Shown one piece after another: positions 1-4,332 of a stretch of DNA of 5,609 nt (position 1 is its first letter; each line of letters opens with the position of its first letter). Below the pieces are notes generated by a model. That model searched no databases, was not told the origin of the DNA, and saw nothing but the letters and a program-made list of their open reading frames with translations. The translations under genes were made by a program, and so were the position numbers. The stretch is from Clostridiales bacterium. Its GTDB lineage: Bacteria; Bacillota; Sulfobacillia; UBA995; UBA9673. The stretch is from assembly GCA_003541445.1 (NCBI GenBank), contig DPMO01000078.1, forward strand, positions 1 to 5,609, given 5' to 3'.

Positions 1-90
1 CGACAGGCCGGGACGGGGACGGCCGGGGCCCGGACGGGGTGGCCGGGGGCCAGGACAGGGACGGCCCGGGGTCGGGCCGCTTGGGCATGC
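1..90. repeat. G-rich low-complexity stretch (GGGACGG/GGCCGGGG-like repeats)
   Basis: The first 90 bases consist almost entirely of imperfect repeats of GGACGGGG, GGCCGGGG and GGGACGG. All three forward frames are open across the stretch, so it could be the low-complexity tail of an upstream gene. In frame 1 the first stop is at 94-96; in frame 2 the peptide would be Gly/Pro/Arg-rich and end at 134-136. No frame gives a recognisable protein, so no CDS is called. The + strand G runs at 10-12, 15-18, 25-28 and 36-39 fit the G-quadruplex pattern of four G3+ tracts with loops of up to 7 bases. Confidence 0.5.
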
Positions 91-300
91 CGGTGATACA
101 TACCTTCAGCCCCGGAAAGGGGATACTGCCGCCTAGCGCTTCCATCCGCTTCCCCCGGCCGCCTGGTCGCGGGCGCGCGGGCGGAGCAGAGGAAGCTGGT
201 CATGACTGCCTAACCAGCTCAACGGCTGCTCATCGCTATGTCTGATGTGTCGGCAGGAAACGCATCCTGAACCGACGAACGCGGGAAGGCCGGCGCCGGG
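90..300 (+). ncRNA. Putative structured 5' leader RNA (family not recognised)
   Basis: This is a gene-free stretch rich in nested inverted repeats. CCCC 110-113 pairs with GGGG 119-122 around GGAAA. GAGCAG 184-189 pairs with CTGCTC 226-231 and encloses AGCTGGT 194-200 paired with ACCAGCT 213-219. GTCGG-CAGGA 249-258 pairs with TCCTG-AA-CCGAC 265-276, a ten-pair stem with an AA bulge. CCGGCGCCGG 290-299 is a perfect palindrome. CCTCCC at 309-314 is complementary to the ribosome binding site GGGAGG at 362-367 of the next gene, as an expression platform might be. No riboswitch class could be matched by eye. The c-di-AMP (ydaO) class is the obvious suspect because it often precedes cell-wall hydrolase genes, but its hallmark conserved segments are not visible. 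In such GC-rich DNA some pairing is expected by chance. Confidence 0.35.
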
Positions 301-361
301 CGGGCGTCCCTCCCCCCTCGCGTCCTATCCCGATACCGCCCCACGCCGGACCGTCGAGCCC

Positions 362-369
362 GGGAGGTG
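362..369 (+). promoter_or_regulatory. Ribosome binding site fixing GTG 380 as start of the YabE-like gene
   Basis: GGGAGGTG ends 10 bases before an in-frame GTG at 380. The in-frame ATG further upstream at 245 has no Shine-Dalgarno sequence, and starting there would add 45 low-complexity Pro/Arg-rich residues in front of the membrane anchor. The site therefore favours 380 as the start. Confidence 0.7.
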
Positions 370-379
370 TCCAGACGTC

Positions 380-1417
380 GTGACCCGCGGCACCGTCCGG
401 TCGTTCGCCCGCGTCCCGGCGGCCTTCGACCGGAGCCGCAGGCTCCTCATCGTGCTCCTCGTCACGGCGGTGGCGACCGCCTTGGCCACGAGCGGGATGT
501 TCTCCCAGAAGACGGTGACCGTCATCACCGGAGACCTCGAGGTCCGGGTCAAGACCTCGGCGGGGACCGTCAGGGAGGTCCTCGAGGCGGCCGGCCTCCC
601 GCTGGGACCCCGGGACGAGGTCTCTCCTCCGCCGGAGGCGCCTGTCGAAGACGGCCTCATCGTCGTCGTCCGACGGGCCGTTCCGGTGGTCGTCGAGGTC
701 GACGGCCGGGAGTACGTCCTCATGACCACCGCCAGGACGGTCGGTGAGCTCATCGCTACGTCCCGCCTCCGCGTCGGCCCCGACGACAGGCTCGAGCCGG
801 GACGCGACGCGGAAGTGAAGGCCGGGCTGCGTCTTGTCGTCACCCGGGTGGTGAAGAGCTACCAGCACCGGGAGGAAGAGATACCCTTCAGGACCATCAG
901 GCGGGAAGACATGACCATGGACCTCGGCCGGACGGTGGTCGTGCAGAGGGGAAGACCGGGTCTCAGGCGGACCCTTCTCCGGGTCACCTATGAGGACGGA
1001 CGTGAGACCGAGGTCGAGGTGGTCAGCACGACGGTCGTCAGGGAGCCGGTTCCCGAGGTCGTCCGGGTGGGCACGGCCGGGACCATCGTCAGGGACGGGC
1101 AGACCATCCGCTTCCTCAAGGCTCTCAAGGTGACGGCCACGGCCTACGAACCCGGTCCGATAAGCTGTGGAGCGTGGGCTGACGGCTACACCTGTCTCGG
1201 CCTGCGGGCCACCAAGGGCATCATCGCCGTGGACCCGGCGGTCATCCCCCTCTGGAGCCGCGTCTATGTCGACGGCTACGGGTTCGCCGTCGCCGGCGAC
1301 GTCGGTTCGGCCATCAAGGGCCACCGCATCGACGTGTGCTATGACACGTACGCCGAGGCCATCAGCTGGGGGGTAAGGCGGGTCATGGTCTACATCCTCG
1401 AACTGCCCGGGTCATGA
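380..1417 (+). CDS. yabE: YabE-like cell-wall protein: DUF348 x2 - G5 - 3D domain
   Basis: The product is a probable peptidoglycan-active, resuscitation-promoting-factor-like protein of 345 residues, anchored outside the membrane. An arginine-flanked hydrophobic segment at about 22-41 is an uncleaved anchor or signal. Two ubiquitin-like DUF348 repeats follow (about 45-99 and 100-156), then a G5 domain (about 165-232, ending EPVPEVVRVGT) and a C-terminal 3D domain (about 250-341). The 3D domain has the double-psi barrel fold of MltA-type lytic transglycosylases, and its signature aspartates are present: D307 in AGDVG, D318 in RID and D322 in CYD. The order of domains is that of Bacillus YabE. 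The start is GTG 380, supported by its ribosome binding site. The stop overlaps the rsmA start as ATGA. Unusually, the 3D domain contains three cysteines (263, 272, 320). The family assignment is firm. The precise enzymatic activity is inferred from the fold. Confidence 0.9.
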   Translation: MTRGTVRSFARVPAAFDRSRRLLIVLLVTAVATALATSGMFSQKTVTVITGDLEVRVKTSAGTVREVLEAAGLPLGPRDEVSPPPEAPVEDGLIVVVRRAVPVVVEVDGREYVLMTTARTVGELIATSRLRVGPDDRLEPGRDAEVKAGLRLVVTRVVKSYQHREEEIPFRTIRREDMTMDLGRTVVVQRGRPGLRRTLLRVTYEDGRETEVEVVSTTVVREPVPEVVRVGTAGTIVRDGQTIRFLKALKVTATAYEPGPISCGAWADGYTCLGLRATKGIIAVDPAVIPLWSRVYVDGYGFAVAGDVGSAIKGHRIDVCYDTYAEAISWGVRRVMVYILELPGS

Positions 1418-2337
1418 GGGACCAGGGGACCCATCCCGTCTGGTCGGTCTCGTACGTCTCCGGGCTGGTCAGGTCTGGCGCCGTCCGTCCCAAGCGCGGC
1501 CTGGGGCAGAACTTCCTCGTGGACGTGAACGTGCTCGAGCGCACCGTCGAGGCTCTCGGTGAGGTCGGCGGCCGGACGGTCCTGGAGATAGGCGCGGGGC
1601 TGGGCGGCCTCACCGTGGCCCTGGCGCGGGCGGGAGCCGGACGGGTCGTGGCCGTCGAGAAGGACCGCTCCCTCATCCCCCACCTCCTGGCTAACACCAG
1701 GGCCTGGGCCGCGGTCGAGGTGGTCGCAGGCGACGCGCTGGCCCTCGACCTGAGGGGGCTCGCCGGCGGGGAGGCCCTCGTGGCCGGGAACCTCCCGTAC
1801 CGGGTGACGACCCCTCTGCTCCTGAAGCTCCTCGAACCTCCTCTCTTCTGGCCGAGAGCCGTGGTCATGGTCCAGTTCGAGGTCGCCCAACGCATCGTGG
1901 CCGAGCCGGGGGAGAAGACCTACGGCGCCCTGACCCTGGCCGTGGCCGCGGTGAGCCGGCCGACCCTCGCCCACCGCGTCAGCCGGAACTCCTTCTACCC
2001 CCGCCCGGAGGTGGACTCGGCCCTCGTCGTCCTCGACCGTCTCCCCAGACCGGCCGGAGGGCTCGGGCCGGAGGGCCTGGCCAGGTTGTCCAGGCTCGTC
2101 CGGGCGGCCTTCGGCCAGAGGCGGAAGACGCTGGTGAACGCCCTAGCCGGGGGGCTGGGGCTGGACCGCGGGGCGGTCGAGCGGGCCGTGCGGCAAGCGG
2201 GAATAGACGGAGGGCGTCGCGGGGAAACGCTCTCCATGGAGGAGTTCCAGGCCCTCGAGAGAGCCTTCCGCGGGCTCGTGGGCGGGGCGGACGGCGTGGA
2301 CGGGCCGGGCCGGGGCCGTTCCGGCCCTTTGCCGTGA
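1414..2337 (+). CDS. rsmA: 16S rRNA (adenine(1518)-N6/adenine(1519)-N6)-dimethyltransferase RsmA/KsgA
   Basis: This cytoplasmic enzyme transfers four methyl groups from S-adenosylmethionine to two adjacent adenines in the 3' terminal hairpin of 16S rRNA late in small-subunit assembly. Loss of the family typically gives kasugamycin resistance. The 307 residues show the family signatures in order: GLGQNFL (29-35), the SAM-binding loop EIGAGLGG (58-65), the ribose-binding acidic residue E82, GDAL (106-109), the catalytic NLPY (126-129) and FYPRPEVDSA (194-203). A C-terminal helical domain follows with AAFGQRRKTL (231-240). The ATG shares bases with the upstream TGA and has no good Shine-Dalgarno of its own, so translation is probably coupled. 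The N-terminal length before GLGQNFL fits Bacillus KsgA. The last roughly 20 residues are a Gly/Arg/Pro-rich tail beyond the usual fold. rnmV, often found just upstream of ksgA in Bacillota, is absent here. Confidence 0.97.
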   Translation: MRDQGTHPVWSVSYVSGLVRSGAVRPKRGLGQNFLVDVNVLERTVEALGEVGGRTVLEIGAGLGGLTVALARAGAGRVVAVEKDRSLIPHLLANTRAWAAVEVVAGDALALDLRGLAGGEALVAGNLPYRVTTPLLLKLLEPPLFWPRAVVMVQFEVAQRIVAEPGEKTYGALTLAVAAVSRPTLAHRVSRNSFYPRPEVDSALVVLDRLPRPAGGLGPEGLARLSRLVRAAFGQRRKTLVNALAGGLGLDRGAVERAVRQAGIDGGRRGETLSMEEFQALERAFRGLVGGADGVDGPGRGRSGPLP

Positions 2338-2358
2338 CCTTCACCGCGGGACTATAAT
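2329..2358 (+). promoter_or_regulatory. Sigma-A-type promoter for the DUF458 gene
   Basis: A perfect -10 box TATAAT at 2353-2358 lies 18 bases after TTGCCG at 2329-2334, a 4/6 match to the -35 consensus. The -35 box falls in the last codons of rsmA. Transcription should begin near 2365, giving a leader of about 44 bases. A TATAAT in DNA this GC-rich is unlikely by chance and sits exactly where a promoter is needed. Confidence 0.75.
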
Positions 2359-2391
2359 CGGGCTGGAACCCTGTGTCACCTCATCCCCTTT

Positions 2392-2398
2392 GAAGGGA
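2392..2398 (+). promoter_or_regulatory. Ribosome binding site for the GTG start at 2409
   Basis: GAAGGGA ends 10 bases before GTG 2409. No other in-frame start is better placed, and the spacing resembles that at GTG 380. Confidence 0.55.
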
Positions 2399-2408
2399 CG
2401 GCTGGGCG

Positions 2409-2879
2409 GTGCCGTTCATCAGCCCCACCCGGGGCCCTCTGAGCTTCGACGAGATGTTCGACGACATCCGGGCCTACGTGGACGAAGACCCGACGGCAAG
2501 CTACCGGCTTATCGTCGGCACCGACTCCAGGGCCCGGGAGGAGACGACCTTCGTCTCCGCGGTCATCATCCACCGCGTAGGCAAAGGGGCCCGCTACTAC
2601 TACGAGAAGCGCAAGCACCCCAGGCTGGCCAGCCTGAGGCAGAGGATCTACTACGAGACGGCCCTCTCCCTCAATCTCGGGAGCAAGATCGCCGCCCGCC
2701 TGGCCCGTGACGGATGGTCCAATCTCGACATCGAGATCCATCTCGACGTGGGCCGGGAAGGCGCCACCAAGAGCATGATCAGGGAAGTCGTCGGCATGGT
2801 CACCGGGTCGGGTTTCGACGCGAAGATAAAGCCCGAATCCTACGGCGCCACCGCCGTGGCCGACAAGTACACGAAGTAG
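2409..2879 (+). CDS. YkuK/DUF458 family RNase H-like protein
   Basis: This is a small soluble protein of 156 residues that matches the DUF458 family (Bacillus subtilis YkuK type) over its whole length, a family predicted to have an RNase H-like fold. Its function has not been firmly established. Family landmarks are the N-terminal LSFDEMFDDI (11-20), GTDS (37-40), VIIHRVGKG (52-60), the E83 region YYET, HLDVG (111-115), VGMVTGSGF (128-136), IKPES (140-144) and the C-terminal ADKYTK (151-156). D39, E83, D113 and D152 are conserved acidic residues that could form a metal site as in RNase H enzymes, but that is inference. The gene starts at GTG 2409 and has its own promoter, so it is not simply part of the rsmA operon. 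There is no signal peptide or membrane segment. Codon use matches the neighbours. Confidence 0.85.
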   Translation: MPFISPTRGPLSFDEMFDDIRAYVDEDPTASYRLIVGTDSRAREETTFVSAVIIHRVGKGARYYYEKRKHPRLASLRQRIYYETALSLNLGSKIAARLARDGWSNLDIEIHLDVGREGATKSMIREVVGMVTGSGFDAKIKPESYGATAVADKYTK

Positions 2880-2931
2880 GCCGCCCGTCCCGTCCTCCCC
2901 CGCGTACGGCACGAGACCGCCACCCCCGACC

Positions 2932-2950
2932 GCCTGCCTGTCAGGTGGGC
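2932..2950. promoter_or_regulatory. Inverted repeat overlapping the -35 position of the protease promoter
   Basis: The dyad GCC-TG-CCTG-T-CAGG-TG-GGC is centred on base 2941, with symmetrical arms matching at seven of nine positions. It ends 18 bases before the TATAAT at 2969, covering where a -35 box would be, and no good -35 hexamer is present. This placement fits a regulator-binding site. There is no T-run, so it is not a terminator. Confidence 0.35.
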
Positions 2951-2968
2951 CGCTGTTCCCCGCGAGCA

Positions 2969-2974
2969 TATAAT
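2969..2974 (+). promoter_or_regulatory. -10 box (TATAAT) of the protease promoter
   Basis: A perfect TATAAT lies 25 bases ahead of the TTG start. The expected transcription start is near 2981, leaving a leader of about 20 bases that contains only the ribosome binding site. The -35 region is poor (GTGGGC or similar at 2945-2950), suggesting dependence on an activator or intrinsically low output. The in-frame ATG at 2973 shares bases with this box and so cannot be translated from this promoter. Confidence 0.65.
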
Positions 2975-2984
2975 GGACCGACAG

Positions 2985-2993
2985 AAAGGGGGG
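2985..2993 (+). promoter_or_regulatory. Ribosome binding site setting TTG 3000 as protease start
   Basis: AAAGGGGGG ends 6 bases before an in-frame TTG at 3000. The ATG at 2973 has only pyrimidine-rich sequence upstream, so it lacks a site of its own. Confidence 0.7.
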
Positions 2994-2999
2994 AAGGTC

Positions 3000-4046
3000 T
3001 TGGAACACCTCAGGGCTCTGGTCTCCAGGCACGCCAAGGTCCTCCTTGACAAGGCGAACGTCGTCGGGGTGGGGGTGGGCTGCAAGGAGACGGGAGGCCG
3101 CCGCACGCAGCGTGAGGCGGTCGTGGTCCTGGTCAGGCGGAAGATGCCCTCATCAAGGCTCCGCCGGGCCGACCTCGTGCCGCGGGTCCTCTCCGACGCC
3201 GAGACCGATGTCGTCGAGGTCGGCGAAATCCGCCTTCTCCCCGCAGCGGAGCCGGTCCGAGCGGCTCTCCTGGATGAGCATGAACGCAGGAGGAGGGTCC
3301 GGCCGGCCCGGCCGGGGGTGAGCGTGGGTCATTACCAGGTGACCGCCGGCACCTTCGGGGCCCTCGTCCGCGACCGCCGGGACGGGCGCCCCATGGTCCT
3401 CTCGAACAACCATGTCCTGGCCAACCTCTCGAACGGGCGCGACGGGCGCGCGGAGGCAGGGGACCCCATCTACCAGCCCGGGCGCTACGACGGGGGCACC
3501 AGGGACGACACCATCGCCCACCTCGAGCGGTTCGTCCCCATCATCCCTTCGGCGTCTGAGGAGGAGTGCCCCGTCGCCCGCAGGGTCGAAGCGGCCGGGA
3601 ACTTCGTGCTGCGCCACTTCTTCCCGGGGCGTCGGATGAAGCTCTTCCGCGCCACGGGAGGCGAGAACCTCGTCGACGCCGCCGTGGCGACGCTGGTGAG
3701 GGCCGAGGACGCGGTGGAGGACATCCTCGGCCTCGGAAGGGTGGAGGGTGTCGCCGAGCCGGCCGTCGGCCTGGCCGTCGTCAAGAGCGGGCGGACTTCG
3801 GGTGTGACCACGGGTGAGATCAGGGTCATCGGCGCCACGGTGAAGGTCGGCCTCGGCGAGGTCGGCACGGCGGTCTTCACCGACCAGATCGTGACCACGG
3901 CCATGGCCGAACCGGGTGACAGCGGGTCCCTCCTTCTGACGGCCGAAGGCCACGAGGCGGTGGGTCTCCTTTCGGCTGGCTCCTCTCTGGCCACGGTGCA
4001 CAGCCGCATCAGCAACGTCCTCGACCTGCTCGGCGTCTCCTTCTGA
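3000..4046 (+). CDS. Nal1-like trypsin-fold serine protease, cytoplasmic
   Basis: The product is a probable serine endopeptidase of 348 residues with a chymotrypsin-type fold. The likely catalytic triad is H138 in LSNNHVLAN, D226 in NLVDAAVATL and S308 in EPGDSGSLL. D169/D170 in RDDTIAHL is an alternative acid. An N-terminal family domain of about 100 residues, with VVGVGVGCKETGG and VVEVGEIR, precedes the protease domain, which opens near SVGHYQVTAGTFG (108-120). Related proteins of this length occur in Bacillota and resemble plant Nal1. The N-terminus has no signal peptide or membrane segment, so it probably acts inside the cell, unlike most trypsin-type bacterial proteases; the substrate is unknown. 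The TTG start, with a strong ribosome binding site, replaces the upstream ATG 2973, which lies in the promoter. The protein fold is confident. Proteolytic activity is inferred from the intact triad. Confidence 0.82.
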   Translation: MEHLRALVSRHAKVLLDKANVVGVGVGCKETGGRRTQREAVVVLVRRKMPSSRLRRADLVPRVLSDAETDVVEVGEIRLLPAAEPVRAALLDEHERRRRVRPARPGVSVGHYQVTAGTFGALVRDRRDGRPMVLSNNHVLANLSNGRDGRAEAGDPIYQPGRYDGGTRDDTIAHLERFVPIIPSASEEECPVARRVEAAGNFVLRHFFPGRRMKLFRATGGENLVDAAVATLVRAEDAVEDILGLGRVEGVAEPAVGLAVVKSGRTSGVTTGEIRVIGATVKVGLGEVGTAVFTDQIVTTAMAEPGDSGSLLLTAEGHEAVGLLSAGSSLATVHSRISNVLDLLGVSF

Positions 4047-4054
4047 CCCCGGGC

Positions 4055-4069
4055 GCCGCGGCCCGCGGC
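4055..4069 (+). terminator. Possible weak stem-loop after the protease gene
   Basis: GCCGCGG and CCGCGGC form perfect 7-base arms around a single C, nine bases after the protease stop codon. In RNA this would open to a 5-pair stem with a 5-base loop. The following sequence is ATCCCCTTCCC with no U-tract, so it does not qualify as a classical intrinsic terminator. Confidence 0.25.
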
Positions 4070-4259
4070 ATCCCCTTCCCGTGCGGCGCATACCTCTCTA
4101 CACGGGACAGGTCCATGCCTCACTTCGAAGCTCGCTTCCTCCCTCAAGCGTCGGAACTCTCTTTTGGTCAAGACAATTCTCTCGACCAGGCAGGAATCGG
4201 CCCTTACATTCGGCTAATTGTGAATAAACAGGTGGAGGTGGTGCCAGGACCATTCCGGC

Positions 4260-4279
4260 CGGCCGGTCTTAACCGGCCG
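4260..4279 (+). promoter_or_regulatory. Strong hairpin in the probable 5' UTR of the acyl-CoA synthetase gene
   Basis: CGGCCGGT and ACCGGCCG form a perfect 8-base-pair stem closed by the tetraloop CTTA. It lies 37 bases before the ribosome binding site. There is no following U-tract, so it is not a simple terminator. It could be an operator in DNA or an mRNA stability or regulatory element. The adjoining CCGG repeat at 4255-4258 permits an alternative register. Confidence 0.45.
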
Positions 4280-4316
4280 CACGGACGGGGCCGCGGAGGC
4301 CCGAAAGGAAGTCATG

Positions 4317-4325
4317 AAGGAGGGG
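4317..4325 (+). promoter_or_regulatory. Ribosome binding site setting TTG 4333 as start
   Basis: AAGGAGGGG, a near-ideal Shine-Dalgarno sequence, ends 7 bases before TTG 4333. It decides the start of the acyl-CoA synthetase, for which no well-placed ATG exists. Confidence 0.8.
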
Positions 4326-4332
4326 ACGCAAG

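Larger units (their letters stand above)
4047..4332 (+). promoter_or_regulatory. Intergenic regulatory region before the acyl-CoA synthetase
   Basis: This 286-base gap has no convincing gene. An 88-codon frame from ATG 4115 crosses it but resembles nothing known and overlaps the synthetase start. Bases 4130-4230 are clearly AT-richer than the rest of the window, which suggests promoter or operator DNA. The best promoter candidate is TCGACC 4182-4187, 17 bases, TACATT 4205-4210, with four of six matches in each box; it is weak. Dyads in the patch are TGGTC 4165-4169 with GACCA 4184-4188, and ATTC 4208-4211 with GAAT 4222-4225. Their regulator is unknown. Confidence 0.4.

Noticed and set aside
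1..101. Minus-strand frame from ATG at 101 running off the left edge
   Set aside because: It is open only because of the GC-rich repeat. The translation is Pro/Ala/Val/Arg low complexity and the purine-rich GAAGG has almost no spacing to the ATG.
90..240. Known riboswitch classes (c-di-AMP ydaO, lysine, fluoride, FMN, cobalamin) or a T-box
   Set aside because: Only short partial resemblances, such as ATACCTTC at 98-107 recalling part of ydaO and GAAAGGGG resembling a lysine-box segment. The other obligatory conserved segments are missing, so no class is assigned.
39..245. 68-codon + strand frame in the left intergenic region
   Set aside because: No ribosome binding site, Gly/Pro/Arg-rich composition, and it passes through the paired stems of the putative leader RNA.
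245..379. Upstream ATG start giving a 390-residue YabE-like protein
   Set aside because: No ribosome binding site, and the added 45 residues are Pro/Arg-rich and unlike an N-terminus ahead of a membrane anchor. GTG 380 has GGGAGGTG at good spacing.
236..1324. Long minus-strand reading frame (362 codons) opposite the YabE-like gene
   Set aside because: It is an antisense shadow of a GC-rich coding frame. The product is Asp/Arg/Gly/Pro-rich with no recognisable motif, while the + strand has clear domains.
4055..4069. Confident intrinsic terminator after the protease
   Set aside because: The inverted repeat is perfect but has almost no loop and no U-tract, so it is listed only as a weak stem-loop.
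3153..4091. Minus-strand reading frame (312 codons) opposite the protease
   Set aside because: Same codon-bias effect. The His-, Asp- and Gly-rich translation resembles no family and the opposite frame has an intact catalytic triad.
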